DNA of 64,000 nt from Niabella drilacis (lineage in GTDB: Bacteria; Bacteroidota; Bacteroidia; Chitinophagales; Chitinophagaceae): positions 167,592 through 231,591 of the forward strand of contig NZ_FMZO01000009.1 in assembly GCF_900101395.1 (NCBI RefSeq), in the 5' to 3' direction. This document shows, in pieces, positions 25,947 through 35,476 of the stretch (position 1 is its first letter; every line of letters begins with the position of its first letter). Position numbers and translations under genes: made by a program. Below the pieces are notes generated by a model that worked only from the letters and a program-made list of their open reading frames with translations, had not been told where the DNA came from and did not search any database.

Positions 25947-26342
25947 TCAATCGGACGATCTGCGCCCTTTTAACAGCAGGTCCGGTTGTTCCTGGAACAA
26001 CCGGAATTCGTCTCCGTTTAGCTTTACCGTAACAGCGGCATCAGTCGCAAACCAGTTGAGGCATATCGCCATGCACGGCCGGGGAGCAAACAGAATCTGG
26101 TACCGGTCGCGTGCCACCGTTGCGTAAATGCCGCTCTGCGGGCAGCACCCCTCGTTAAAATATACAGAATCATTTGAACGAAAAGACAGCGTACCTATCT
26201 TTGCGCCATGCTCCGTATACAGGATCCAATCCCCGGCAATGGCCCCCTGTTCCCGGGACGTATCCTTTTTTTTACAGGATGCCAGCATTGCTGAAATAAA
26301 TAATAAAAGGGAAATTGTCCCTATTCGCAATTGTTTTTTCAT
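25947..26342 (-). CDS. hypothetical lipoprotein
   Basis: A 131-residue predicted lipoprotein starting at MKKQLRIG. A frame extending to 26459 is rejected because its first 39 residues precede the signal peptide. MLASCKKKD is the lipobox. The mature part (GDWILYTEHGAKIGTLSFRSND...) has a double Cys (EGCCPQSG) and another pair in FAPRPCMAICLNW. The size and beta-rich look recall META-domain or lipocalin-like lipoproteins, but I cannot assign a family. Confidence 0.7.
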   Translation of the reverse strand: MKKQLRIGTISLLLFISAMLASCKKKDTSREQGAIAGDWILYTEHGAKIGTLSFRSNDSVYFNEGCCPQSGIYATVARDRYQILFAPRPCMAICLNWFATDAAVTVKLNGDEFRLFQEQPDLLLKGRRSSD

Positions 26343-26507
26343 AAATATGTTTATTTCTGGCGTTCGTTCTGTAAAAATGAGCCGGGCCTTTTCCCTGGTA
26401 CCATTTTCAAAACGCCCCTCTAATAAACAACGAAACAAAAAGACCAAACGCAACAGCACTGTAAAGCAGCAGCATGTAAGGCGTTACCGCCCCGCTTTCC
26501 CAACCGG

Positions 26508-27665
26508 TCAATCCCAATCCGATGCCACGCCTTCAGCAAGGACTTTACCGGCGGCATCTTTAAATTTTATAAAATGCCCGCTGAGCTCATAAGAACGGAT
26601 CTGCGGCAACAGGGTCAGGTAACGCGCTTCCACCTTCATAAATTCGGCACAGAATTTTTTGGTGGCGGCAATCGCGGAAAAGCGGATCGAAGATCCTTCC
26701 CCGGTTTGAGCGGTAAACATGATCCTGTTGCACCCGGCCATGCCGCCGGTTTGCTTATGATCGGCCAGGTTGATCGAAGCCCTGGACTGTATCACCAGTT
26801 CTCCATCTATCCCATCCAGCTTTTTCAGCATCCATTCCCGGCGCAACGGGTTCCAGCCGCTCCCCTGCAGATCTGTTGCCGGGCTGGTATCTGCCACCGC
26901 CTCCAGCAACAGCAGGTTTTCCTTATCGAGCAATTTTAACCGGTTACCGATCACCTGGTATTTTGCCGCCAATGGCAGCGCTTTGGTAAGGATCGACTCA
27001 AAACCGGCGGCATCCCTACAATATTTATAGGTACCGGATATATGGGAAATGGAAATAGAAAACGGAGGCACAACCTTTGTTGCAAACCCCAGCCGGTTAC
27101 AGCCCACAAAGGCCCCGGATGCAGAAAGGTTGGTAAAATCTATAAACGGGTGTTGCATCGCAAAGCTGTCGGATGCAACATTGATCATTTTGGTGATCCG
27201 CCACCGGCGCCGGATACTGCCCTTTTCATCTCCGGGATCGATAACGGCCTTCAAAAGACGGTCTCCCTCCCTGCTACGGAGCTCCAGCTGTTCGCCATCC
27301 AGTTCAAAATGGCTGGCCGCTGCAAGATTGTCTTTTAAGACCGCGTTCAGCGCATCGTTCGGGCAGGGAGAACCAGCAGCAACGGGATAAGAAACCAGGT
27401 CATCCAGTGCTATACGGTTATCGTCGCCAAACCGCGGTGTAAAATTTAATGTGTCGCAACCGGCTATTGCAAATGAATGGGATACATTCCTCAGATCCAG
27501 CCCCGCCTGGGAAAGCGGCTGATCATAGCCCTTCAGCGCCGTAATTTTCCATTTATGATGGAGCCCCTCTGTATGCATGGAGCTTACCAACGGGGCCATA
27601 TTCCGGCTGCAGGCGGCTACTGTCCCCAAAAACAACAACCCATATACCTTAAAAATATTTTTCAT
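26508..27665 (-). CDS. lipoprotein with three tandem META-like domains
   Basis: A 385-residue lipoprotein (GTVAACSRN lipobox). Three META/HslJ-like units follow each other: the first about 38-150 with FAIAGCDTLNF, the second about 152-260 with GAFVGCNRLGFATK and TYKYCRDAAGFESILTKAL, the third about 270-380 with GGMAGCNRIMF and TKKFCAEFMKVEARYL. Each begins with a W/RxWxI/L-type strand (HKWKITAL, RRWRITKM, REWMLKKL) and ends with a K-L/I-L strand. Single META domains are usual, so a triplication is notable. Envelope location is inferred; the function is unknown. Confidence 0.75.
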   Translation of the reverse strand: MKNIFKVYGLLFLGTVAACSRNMAPLVSSMHTEGLHHKWKITALKGYDQPLSQAGLDLRNVSHSFAIAGCDTLNFTPRFGDDNRIALDDLVSYPVAAGSPCPNDALNAVLKDNLAAASHFELDGEQLELRSREGDRLLKAVIDPGDEKGSIRRRWRITKMINVASDSFAMQHPFIDFTNLSASGAFVGCNRLGFATKVVPPFSISISHISGTYKYCRDAAGFESILTKALPLAAKYQVIGNRLKLLDKENLLLLEAVADTSPATDLQGSGWNPLRREWMLKKLDGIDGELVIQSRASINLADHKQTGGMAGCNRIMFTAQTGEGSSIRFSAIAATKKFCAEFMKVEARYLTLLPQIRSYELSGHFIKFKDAAGKVLAEGVASDWD

Positions 27666-27794
27666 AAAAAGCGTACAGCGGGTATTTTTTGCAACAAGGA
27701 TGTTCCGCCCTTTGGATCGCCGGGGCCGTACCGCCGGCTTTTCCGGAGGAAAACATTCAGCATCCGTACAGGTGCACCGGCCACGGGAGTTTCC

Positions 27795-29267
27795 TTACCT
27801 CAAATACCCCAATATCTTCAGCATACTCTGAGAGCTTTGTTCTTTTGCATATACCCATTCGATCAGCTTCCCGTTCTTATCATATTCCAGGATGATATGC
27901 TTGGGCGATGGGATGAGGCAGTGTTTAATACCGCCGTACCCGCTGATCTGATCCTGGTAGGCCCCTGTATGAAAGAAACCAACATACAGCGGTTCCGCAT
28001 CGCTTTCCGCGTTTCTGGGTGTGGCTTCAATGGCCGGTACTCCCAATCCGCCTACGCCATTATCATTTTTGATCTTGGGGAGGAACACTTCATTGATATG
28101 CTCTTCTGAATCGTAATAATCGTGCCCGTCGCAGGTAATGCCACCCAGTACCACCCGCTGGTATTCGTTGTTCCATTTATTAATAGGCAGCATCAGGAAA
28201 CGCTCACCAATTCCCCAGGTATCCGGCAGGGTTGTAATAAATGAAGAGTCGATCATATACCAGGTCTCCCGGTCGTTCTGTACCTTTTCCCCGATCACAC
28301 TGTAAATATGCGCCATGCTTTCTCCTACCGTAAAACTACCAAACTCGGTGTAAATGTTGGGCACCGGTACTTTCGCCTTTTTACAGGCCGATTTGATATT
28401 GCTGATGATCTCATTGATCATGAACTGGTAGTCATATTCAAAGGCCAGGCTGTGTTTGATAGGAAAGCCTCCCCCGATATTGATGGAATCCAGTTCCGGG
28501 CAGATCTTTTTGAGCTGGCAATAGAGGTTAATGCTTTTACGCAGCTCACTCCAGTAATAAATATCATCCTTGATCCCCTTATTGAGGAAAATGTGTAGCA
28601 TTTTAAGCTGGAATTTATCCTCGTTCCCCTCAATTTCATCTACATAAAACTCCAGTACATCTTTAGCCCTTATGCCCAGGCGCGATGTATAAAAAGGGAA
28701 AGTAGGCTCTTCTTCTGCTGCAATGCGGATGCCCAGTTTAAAAGGCTCTTTGCTTTTTACGCTCCGCTTATACATCTGCAGTTCCTCCTTGTTATCCAGT
28801 ACGGGGATCACATTCTTAAACCCGCTGTTAATAAGCTTTGCGATGCGCGAGGTATAGGCTTTTTGTTTAAAGCCATTGCAAACAATATTGATGTCCTTTG
28901 TAATCTTCCTTCTTTTATACAGCTGGTTAATGATGTCGATATCGTAGGCAAAAGAAGTTTCCAGGTGAATATTGTGCTTCAGCGCCTCTTCCACTACAAA
29001 TGAAAAATGCGAACTCTTGGTGCAGTAGCAATAAAAATATTCCCCCTCGTATTTGTGCCGCTTCATTGCTGTGGCAAAGTATTGCTTTGCCTTGTTGATG
29101 TTGATACCGATCTTGGGCAGATAGCTGACCTTAAGAGGCGTACCATGCTTTTTGATCAGGGCTTTCAGGTCAATACCGTTAAATTTCAAATAACCATCTT
29201 CTACTTCGATTCCTTCCTGGGGAAAGTTAAAGGTCTGGTCTACTAAGCCTAAGTATGAATTATTCAT
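27795..29267 (-). CDS. arginine decarboxylase (fold III PLP enzyme)
   Basis: A 490-residue Orn/DAP/Arg-decarboxylase-2-type enzyme, of the Bacteroidota biosynthetic arginine decarboxylase group. It should make agmatine, the entry to polyamine synthesis. The PLP-lysine region is GEYFYCYCTKSSHFSFV. Other motifs include LDSINIGGGFPIKHSL (phosphate loop GGG) and YTEFGSFTVGES. The C-terminal domain has YVGFFHTGAYQDQISGYGG. No other polyamine gene is adjacent. Substrate choice between Arg and related amino acids is based on overall similarity only. Confidence 0.85.
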   Translation of the reverse strand: MNNSYLGLVDQTFNFPQEGIEVEDGYLKFNGIDLKALIKKHGTPLKVSYLPKIGININKAKQYFATAMKRHKYEGEYFYCYCTKSSHFSFVVEEALKHNIHLETSFAYDIDIINQLYKRRKITKDINIVCNGFKQKAYTSRIAKLINSGFKNVIPVLDNKEELQMYKRSVKSKEPFKLGIRIAAEEEPTFPFYTSRLGIRAKDVLEFYVDEIEGNEDKFQLKMLHIFLNKGIKDDIYYWSELRKSINLYCQLKKICPELDSINIGGGFPIKHSLAFEYDYQFMINEIISNIKSACKKAKVPVPNIYTEFGSFTVGESMAHIYSVIGEKVQNDRETWYMIDSSFITTLPDTWGIGERFLMLPINKWNNEYQRVVLGGITCDGHDYYDSEEHINEVFLPKIKNDNGVGGLGVPAIEATPRNAESDAEPLYVGFFHTGAYQDQISGYGGIKHCLIPSPKHIILEYDKNGKLIEWVYAKEQSSQSMLKILGYLR

Positions 29268-29337
29268 TACCCAACAAATCCGGTGAATGCCGGCAGCTTT
29301 TAAGTTTTTTAAAATTGCCCGCTAAATTACTGAATTA

Positions 29338-29370
29338 TGCAATTGGCCAATTTGAAAATTTGAAAATGTT
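29338..29370. repeat. intergenic repeat, AATTTGAAAATTTGAAAATG type
   Basis: AATTTGAAAATTTGAAAATG sits between the divergent arginine decarboxylase and outer-membrane protein genes. Related copies lie at 14226, 19361 and 52416. Confidence 0.5.
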
Positions 29371-29519
29371 TTTTGCCCAGGAAAACAGCCAGGCTGGCTT
29401 ATTCCGGCTATTGGCAGATGCACGAGACAAAGCTTATGCAAAGCACACCGGCAGACATAAAAACAGCTCCGCTGCCTCAACCATAATTCCCCTAGTTTTA
29501 CAGCAAATCAAAATTATTA

Positions 29520-30275
29520 ATGCGTACTTCCAAAACAGTTTTTTGCTTATTGCTTCTTTTCCTGGTATATACGGGATATGGCCAGGTTCATTGGTTTATC
29601 CGACCCGAAGGCAACTTTTCATTGATCCGGAAAACCGGTAATACAGGGGCCTACGATGTAATAATCGACAATCAGCCAACGCGTGCAACCATTACTGCGG
29701 GTTCCGCATTTAACAACAAATGGGGCGCCGGACTTTCGGGGGGATTTATGATCCCGACCGCAGTTAAAAGACTTTTGCTGGAAGCTGCTGCCGGGGTAGT
29801 TATGACGAATGACCGGGTACGCACTACCCTCAGGTTCATTTCCCCCGGCGATCCCACCCGGTTAGAGATGCCCGGGGCCCGGCATATTACTATGGAATTT
29901 GACGGTTACGCAGGAGGCTTCCCTGAGGTCGTGCCTTCCGGGAACCCGGTACAAAGTACTGCTCCGGGGTGCGTAAGCCAGGTATACACACAACTGAACA
30001 TAGGGGCTAAATACCATATATTCAAAAAAACAGCCCTTGGCCTGGGGGTTTCTCCTTACCTCCTGGTAAACAGCAGCGGTTCCAGAGAGAACTATCGCAC
30101 AGCCGGGTTTGCCGGCCAGGCAAAGACCGAGCAAATGCTCAACGACCGGTTCGCCCTGCAGGCATCTTTCACCCATCATTTTTCAAAAACATATAAAGAA
30201 CAACCCTATGATGTACCGGGCAGGAAGCCTAAAATGCAGTATGCATCCCTGGGACTAAGCTATTATTTCAACTGA
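29520..30275 (+). CDS. outer-membrane beta-barrel protein, hypothetical
   Basis: A 251-residue exported protein. The signal peptide runs to about YTGYGQ, and the protein ends in LGLSYYFN with a C-terminal aromatic, as in outer-membrane barrels. Alternating strands are seen in the middle (WGAGLSGGFMIPTAVKRLLLEAAAGVVM). It belongs to the general PorT/OMP_b-brl-like class, but I recognise no specific family. It appears to be transcribed alone. Confidence 0.7.
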   Translation: MRTSKTVFCLLLLFLVYTGYGQVHWFIRPEGNFSLIRKTGNTGAYDVIIDNQPTRATITAGSAFNNKWGAGLSGGFMIPTAVKRLLLEAAAGVVMTNDRVRTTLRFISPGDPTRLEMPGARHITMEFDGYAGGFPEVVPSGNPVQSTAPGCVSQVYTQLNIGAKYHIFKKTALGLGVSPYLLVNSSGSRENYRTAGFAGQAKTEQMLNDRFALQASFTHHFSKTYKEQPYDVPGRKPKMQYASLGLSYYFN

Positions 30276-30309
30276 CAGCGCGCAGTACCGTTATAGACCG
30301 CCAGCCACT

Positions 30310-30336
30310 AAAAAAGCCCGCCGTTACCGGCGGGCT
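30310..30336 (-). terminator. intrinsic terminator after rplT
   Basis: GCCCGCC (30316-30322) and GGCGGGC (30329-30335) form a perfect stem, followed on the minus strand by six Ts. It lies 24 bp beyond the rplT stop. Confidence 0.8.
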
Positions 30337-30359
30337 CTATAATATGATAAAAACAATGT

Positions 30360-30704
30360 TTATTTAACCGAAGCAACCAGGGCTTTGAACGACTCGGGGT
30401 TGTTCATGGCCAGGTCTGCCAGTACTTTACGGTCAAGATCAATTTGTTTTTCTTTCAGTTTGTTGATGAAAACAGAGTAGGTCAATCCTTCTTCACGAAC
30501 CGCAGCGTTAATACGTGCGATCCACAAAGCGCGGTAATCTCTCTTCTTTAATTTACGGCCTACATACATGTAGGTCATCCCTTTTTCAACAACGTTTTTG
30601 GCAACGGTAAATACATTTTTACGTTTGCCATAAAAGCCTTTGGCTTGTTTTAATATCTTTTTCCGGCGGGCTTTGGAAGCTGCTGAGTTTACTGAACGTG
30701 GCAT
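30360..30704 (-). CDS. rplT: 50S ribosomal protein L20
   Basis: A 114-residue L20, a primary 23S rRNA-binding protein needed early in 50S assembly and, in studied bacteria, a repressor of its own operon. Typical sequence: [56 protein letters not shown] and [17 protein letters not shown]. It is 49 bp downstream of rpmI and the two are co-transcribed. infC is not adjacent. Confidence 0.98.
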   Translation of the reverse strand: MPRSVNSAASKARRKKILKQAKGFYGKRKNVFTVAKNVVEKGMTYMYVGRKLKKRDYRALWIARINAAVREEGLTYSVFINKLKEKQIDLDRKVLADLAMNNPESFKALVASVK

Positions 30705-30753
30705 ATCTGAATAATTTTAATTGTAATTAATAAAATAAAAATCAAGCAATTGC

Positions 30754-30951
30754 TTATTTTAAACGCAATAAGCGCTGCACAAAATTCATGTTGGATTTTG
30801 CAACAACACCATCAATACGCATACCGCGTTTACGCTTGGTTGATTTTTTGGTCAGAATGTGACGTTTGAAACTCTTTTGGTGGGTGATCTTACCAGTAGC
30901 CGTTACTTTAAAACGTTTTTTTGCACTGGAGTTCGTTTTTACTTTAGGCAT
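30754..30951 (-). CDS. rpmI: 50S ribosomal protein L35
   Basis: A 65-residue L35: [40 protein letters not shown]. The frame continues upstream to 31053, but those codons overlap the promoter and leader hairpins and are not part of the family, so ATG at 30951 is the start. It is the first gene of an rpmI-rplT unit. Confidence 0.97.
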   Translation of the reverse strand: MPKVKTNSSAKKRFKVTATGKITHQKSFKRHILTKKSTKRKRGMRIDGVVAKSNMNFVQRLLRLK

Positions 30952-30969
30952 TGTACCTTTATTTTCTTG

Positions 30970-31058
30970 TGACACCTTTGAGGTGTTGACGCCCGGGCGC
31001 CCCCCTTTTTGGACCTCTTCAGTAATGTTCCCGTTTTTTGAAACGGGATGCAAAGGTA
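30970..31058 (-). promoter_or_regulatory. rpmI promoter and structured leader
   Basis: On the minus strand TACCTTTG (31051-31058) is an exact -7 box, so transcription should start near 31046, leaving a leader of about 95 nt. The leader contains a hairpin with arms CCCGTTT and AAACGGG (31030-31036 with 31041-31047), a GC-rich palindromic CGCCCGGGCG near 30990-30999, and a hairpin with arms ACACCT and AGGTGT (30972-30977 with 30981-30986). This is a candidate L20 autoregulatory leader. Confidence 0.55.
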
Positions 31059-31190
31059 AGCAAATAATTGAAAAACTGTATCTTCAGCGGCAAAAATACG
31101 TCTTTACCCTGTTCTTCATTAAAATTATCATAAAATTGGGGGGTGGAAATGCCTGCAATTACGGTACAAATGTTAATTTTCGCTTTTACT

Positions 31191-33605
31191 ATGATGATAA
31201 AATTAAAGCATTCAGCCTGTTATAAAAGATTCTTCCTGCTCCTGCTGCTTGCCCCCGGTGCATTTGCATCGCTGAAAGCACAGGATATTATGGGAAAAAT
31301 CGAGCGTTTTGCCAGCTATTTTACCCCGGAACGCGCCTATATTCACTATGATAAGAGCAGTTATTCGCCCGGGGAAACCATCTGGTTCAAAGCGTACCTG
31401 CTGGCTGAGATCGCCCCGGCGGAAGCCAGCAAAACCTTTTATATAGACTGGATCGATGATAAAGGGAAGATCCTGCAGCACACTTCCAGCCCCCTGGTAA
31501 ACGGGATGACCAACGGCCAGTTTGAGCTGCCCGACACTTATACCGGAAAGTCACTGACGGTGAAAGCCTACACCAGCTGGATGCTGAATTTTGACTCTTC
31601 GTTCCTTTATTCCAAGAAGCTGCCGGTTATCAGCAGCGCGCCGCCCGCCGCCGGTAAAACGGGCGCCGATATGAAGCCTGCACTTACTTTTTTCCCCGAG
31701 GGCGGGGATGCCGTTGCGGGGCTGCAGAACAAGATCGCCTATAAAGCTGTTAACGCCTTTGGCGACCCGGTGAAGATCTCCGGTATCGTGGTGGATGAGG
31801 GCGGAAAATTTGTAGACAGCATCCGGAATATGCACGATGGCATGGGCTATATCCTGCTTACCCCAAAACCGAACGCAAAATATACTGCCAAATGGAAGGA
31901 TGACAAAAAAACAGATTATACAACACCGCTTCCGGCAATTAAGCCAGAAGGCATTGTTCTGAAAGTAGCCGTCGTACCCGGCAAACGGAATTTTGAGGTA
32001 CAGGTCAGTCCGGGCGCGGCAGCCGGCACAGACAGCCTGCATATTGTAGGCACAATGTACCAGCATGCCGTTTTCAACATCAGCAGGTCCCAGAAAGCGG
32101 GTCCCGTAACCGGGAGCATCCCCCTCGAAAGTTTGCCCTATGGTATCCTGACGATCACTGTATTTGATAAGAACTGGAAGCCGCTGGCAGAGCGGATCAC
32201 TTATGTTGACAACAACAGCGCCTATGCGCGCCCGGCCACGATGGAAGTTGAACACTGGGGGCTCAGCCACCGGGGAAGAAACGAGCTGATCATAACCCTG
32301 CCCGAAGCAGCACCGGCTTCATTGTCTGTTGCCGTTACAGACCTGGCCATTGGCGGTGACAGCACAGAAAATATTTTTTCGGGCCTGATGCTGACCGGCG
32401 AGCTTAAGGGAAAGGTCTTCAACCCTGCCTATTACTTCAAGGACAGCTCCTTCCAGGTACAACAGCACCTGGACCTGGTAATGCTTACGAATGGCTGGCG
32501 CCGTTTTAACTGGGATAAGCTGATCGCAGGCGAACTACCCGCTATCCGTTACCCGAGGGACTCTTCCTATATTTCTGTTTCAGGTAAACTGACGGGCATT
32601 ATGCCCTCTTCCATTTCACCGGGTTCTTCCATTATAGTAATGATGAAGCAAAAAGATACAGAGGGAAAAATGCTGATGATGCCGATTACAAAAGACGGCC
32701 GATTCAATGATCCTTCTTCCATATTCTTTGACACCGCAAGAGTGGCCTTTAAAATACAGGATAAAACACTTGACGGGTCTGCCGTCCAGTTTATGCCGGA
32801 TAAACTCCGTGTACCGGATGCGGGCACCGCCTGGAGGGCTCCATTTGCAGCTGATACCGCAGGCAGCGCCTATCACCTGAGGCTGGCGGCGGCAGCCAAC
32901 GCTATTGCCGAAAAGAACCGGTATAAGGAGCTGGAGGCCGTAACCGTTGCCGCAAAAACGAAGTCGCCGGTACAGGTTCTCGACGACAAATATTCATCCG
33001 GGTTATTTAAGGGTGATTTGAACGCTGTGCAGCTGGATGTACTAAATGATCCATTTGCCAAAAGCGCCATGGATATCTTTACCTACCTGCAGGGGAAGGT
33101 TGCAGGGCTGCAGATCTCCGGCTCGGGGTCCAGCGCTTCCCTGAACTGGAGAGGTGGTGCGCCCCAGATATATATCGATGAAATGCCCGCAGACGTTAGC
33201 TTTGCCTCCTCCATTAATGTAAATGACATCGCCTATATCAAAGCATTCCGCCCGCCTTTTGTAGGAGGTGCCAATGGCGCAAACGGAGCCATTGCCATTT
33301 ATACGCGGCGGGGCGATGATGTAAAACCCGAACCCGGTAAAGGTATGTCGGCGAGCCGTATTGAAGGTTATACTGCCATTAAGGAATTTTATGTTCCCAA
33401 GTATTACAGCCAGTTCGTTGCACCCGATGCTGACAAGGATATACGCACCACCATTTACTGGAACCCCAATATAGTTGTGGACCCTAAGAAAAACCAGGTC
33501 ATGATCTCCTTCTACAACAATGATGTGACAGATGCATTCCGGGTAGTGATCCAGGGTATGACACTGGAAGGCAAGCTGATCCATCACGAGGAAAATATGG
33601 AGTAA
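31191..33605 (+). CDS. MG2-like and TonB-plug domain exported protein
   Basis: An 804-residue exported protein. I start at the ATG pair 31191/31194, which puts a hydrophobic signal (RFFLLLLLAPGAFASLKAQ) close to the N-terminus; an ATG at 31143 would add 16 residues. The N-terminal part (about 35-150) resembles an alpha-2-macroglobulin MG2 domain, with RAYIHYDKSSYSPGETIWFKA. Beta-rich repeats follow. Near the C-terminus (about 590-715) is a TonB-receptor plug-like domain: MDIFTYLQGKVAGLQISGSG, APQIYIDEMPADVSF and NGAIAIYTRRGDD. There is no beta-barrel after the plug. Such proteins are common in Bacteroidota but not functionally known. Confidence 0.78.
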   Translation: MMIKLKHSACYKRFFLLLLLAPGAFASLKAQDIMGKIERFASYFTPERAYIHYDKSSYSPGETIWFKAYLLAEIAPAEASKTFYIDWIDDKGKILQHTSSPLVNGMTNGQFELPDTYTGKSLTVKAYTSWMLNFDSSFLYSKKLPVISSAPPAAGKTGADMKPALTFFPEGGDAVAGLQNKIAYKAVNAFGDPVKISGIVVDEGGKFVDSIRNMHDGMGYILLTPKPNAKYTAKWKDDKKTDYTTPLPAIKPEGIVLKVAVVPGKRNFEVQVSPGAAAGTDSLHIVGTMYQHAVFNISRSQKAGPVTGSIPLESLPYGILTITVFDKNWKPLAERITYVDNNSAYARPATMEVEHWGLSHRGRNELIITLPEAAPASLSVAVTDLAIGGDSTENIFSGLMLTGELKGKVFNPAYYFKDSSFQVQQHLDLVMLTNGWRRFNWDKLIAGELPAIRYPRDSSYISVSGKLTGIMPSSISPGSSIIVMMKQKDTEGKMLMMPITKDGRFNDPSSIFFDTARVAFKIQDKTLDGSAVQFMPDKLRVPDAGTAWRAPFAADTAGSAYHLRLAAAANAIAEKNRYKELEAVTVAAKTKSPVQVLDDKYSSGLFKGDLNAVQLDVLNDPFAKSAMDIFTYLQGKVAGLQISGSGSSASLNWRGGAPQIYIDEMPADVSFASSINVNDIAYIKAFRPPFVGGANGANGAIAIYTRRGDDVKPEPGKGMSASRIEGYTAIKEFYVPKYYSQFVAPDADKDIRTTIYWNPNIVVDPKKNQVMISFYNNDVTDAFRVVIQGMTLEGKLIHHEENME

Positions 33606-33650
33606 CGGGAAAGCAAAAAAGGGTTAAAGATACAATGCCTCCAGGTGCGC

Positions 33651-34394
33651 TTATAATTCCTTCAGCAAATGCCTGCGCTGGCGGCTTACCGGCACCTGCA
33701 TTTTATTATCCATGAAAAGGTAGCCGCCATCTTCCTTCTTAAAGGAACTGATCCGGTTCTTATTAACCAGCCAGGACTGATGAATCCGTACAAATCCATA
33801 TAAAAACAACAGGCCTTCATACTCGGAAATAGACCGCGAAACAACTACCGGCCGGTTTTCATTCAATATATAAAAGGACGTGTAGCTGTTATCGGCCCTG
33901 CAGCAAACAATATTTTCGATCAATACATAGCGGGTTTCAGCCTGACCGGGCAACGCTATTCTCTTTTGTGTATGGGATCGCTGCAGATCGTATGACTGCA
34001 ACAACATGGCCACCTGGTCTTTTTCTGTTTCTTTTCTTTGGCTTACTTTATGGACTGCTGCGATCAATTCCTCCGGCCGAACCGGCTTTAATAAATAATC
34101 TGTTGCCGAAAATTTAATGGCCTGTATGCCATATTCATCATAAGCCGTTACAAAAATTATATGGGCCTTATGTCCGGGTAATTGCCGCAACAGGTCAAAC
34201 CCCGTTTCCTGCCGCATCCGGATGTCAAGGAATAAAAGATCAACGGGATCTGCGCATAAAAAGGCCTGCGCCTGTTGAACAGCGGTAGCCGTGCCTTTAA
34301 TTTCCAGGAATGGCAGGTACCGTTTGATAAAAACACTGAGTGTATCAATAGCGCCTTGTTCATCATCCACGATAAAACAGGTAAGGTTATTCAT
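33651..34394 (-). CDS. LytTR-family response regulator
   Basis: A 247-residue regulator. The receiver domain (about 1-118) has FIVDDEQ, the phospho-acceptor Asp in DLLFLDIRMRQETG, and YLLKPVRPEEL with the conserved Lys. The LytTR DNA-binding domain (about 150-245) has IENIVCCRADNSYTSFYIL and FVRIHQSWLVNKNRI. It starts at ATG 34394, overlapping the kinase stop as ATGA, so it is translationally coupled to it; the frame upstream begins with TTG. It is partner to the kinase that a MITE has split. Confidence 0.92.
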   Translation of the reverse strand: MNNLTCFIVDDEQGAIDTLSVFIKRYLPFLEIKGTATAVQQAQAFLCADPVDLLFLDIRMRQETGFDLLRQLPGHKAHIIFVTAYDEYGIQAIKFSATDYLLKPVRPEELIAAVHKVSQRKETEKDQVAMLLQSYDLQRSHTQKRIALPGQAETRYVLIENIVCCRADNSYTSFYILNENRPVVVSRSISEYEGLLFLYGFVRIHQSWLVNKNRISSFKKEDGGYLFMDNKMQVPVSRQRRHLLKEL

Positions 34395-35476
34395 ACAAGC
34401 CAATTGTTAAAAGTAAAGGTAGTAATAGTTCCGGTACCACTCTTGTAAATAGTAGACATGCTGATGTTCATGGTGCTTAACTTTTCATTATACACAGCTA
34501 TGCGTTTTTTTACCAGCGACAGGCCATGCCCTTCCCTTACAGCATCGGGTTGCCACTCGCTACCATTATCTGTTATTTGTACCATCAGGTTCTTATTGAC
34601 CACCGATACTTCAACAGACAATGCAGCTGCAACTGCGGACGCTGCAAATGCATGCCGGATGCTGTTTTCAAGCACCGGTTGCAGCAACAGCGGCGGAAAA
34701 TCTGTTTGGGTGGCATCAACCGGTCCAACAATATTAATATGGTAAAAAAATGGTTTCCGCTCTTGCTCTAACTGCAGGTAAGCCTCCTCCAGCCTCAGCT
34801 CCTCCTCAAGGGATATAAATTCCTTTTTACCATAATCCATTACATCACGCATAAAACCGGCAACATGGCCAATATAAATATTCGCCCGTTCGGGATTCTC
34901 ACTGTTTAACGTTCCCTGGATGGCATTTAACGAATTGAACAAAAAATGCGGATTCAGCTGGCCACTAAGGAGCGACAACTGTGTTTCCACGTCCTTATTT
35001 TTTTGACGGAGTCTTAGTAGTTGCTTTTTATGCTGCCGCCGTTTCAGCAAATAGAATATGTAAAAAAAGCCAAGCGCAAGCAAAAAGCCCGCTCCAATCC
35101 TGGTCCAGGAGTTATGTGCTGACGCATCAATTCCCTTGATGTTTATTTTATGTACAGACCCCGGAAGCCCCTTATACCGGAGTAAAAGTGTTTTGGTTGC
35201 TCCCGGAGGAACATCGGTTTGATCCAATAAAATATAAGCCTTCTTTTCAAAGAGGGAACCAGAGGCGTTCCTGGTACTTTTCCAATTTTCATCCGTTGAA
35301 AACCTATACTCAATAATATCATCATTGTCCGATGAAAAAGACAGAACACCTAAGTTTCCCGTTTGCAAAGAAAAGTCATGGACAGCATCCCCGTCTTTAA
35401 CTTTTTCCCTGCTTATATCTGAGGTTAAAAATGCCTGAAAATTCTCCTTCAGACTTAGAGCCTGTTTAAAATTCAT
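34391..35476 (-). CDS. LytS-type histidine kinase, 3' part of a MITE-split gene
   Basis: The 361-residue frame carries part of a periplasmic domain (about 8-122), one membrane helix (about 126-144) with positive residues after it, and a LytS-type kinase core. The core has QLNPHFLFNSLNAIQG (His177, His_kinase domain), LLLQPVLENSIRHAF (N-box of HATPase) and GHGLSLVKKRI. It has no signal peptide. The first seven codons (MNFKQAL) come from the MITE end at 35458-35476 and its target duplication; native sequence resumes at SLKENF. The start overlaps the upstream stop as ATGA. It is an intact kinase domain with an amputated N-terminus. Confidence 0.88.
   Translation of the reverse strand: MNFKQALSLKENFQAFLTSDISREKVKDGDAVHDFSLQTGNLGVLSFSSDNDDIIEYRFSTDENWKSTRNASGSLFEKKAYILLDQTDVPPGATKTLLLRYKGLPGSVHKINIKGIDASAHNSWTRIGAGFLLALGFFYIFYLLKRRQHKKQLLRLRQKNKDVETQLSLLSGQLNPHFLFNSLNAIQGTLNSENPERANIYIGHVAGFMRDVMDYGKKEFISLEEELRLEEAYLQLEQERKPFFYHINIVGPVDATQTDFPPLLLQPVLENSIRHAFAASAVAAALSVEVSVVNKNLMVQITDNGSEWQPDAVREGHGLSLVKKRIAVYNEKLSTMNISMSTIYKSGTGTITTFTFNNWLV

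Noticed and set aside
30952..31053. Extended N-terminus of L35
   Set aside because: The codons overlap the leader hairpins and the -7 box is just upstream; L35 is a 65-residue protein.
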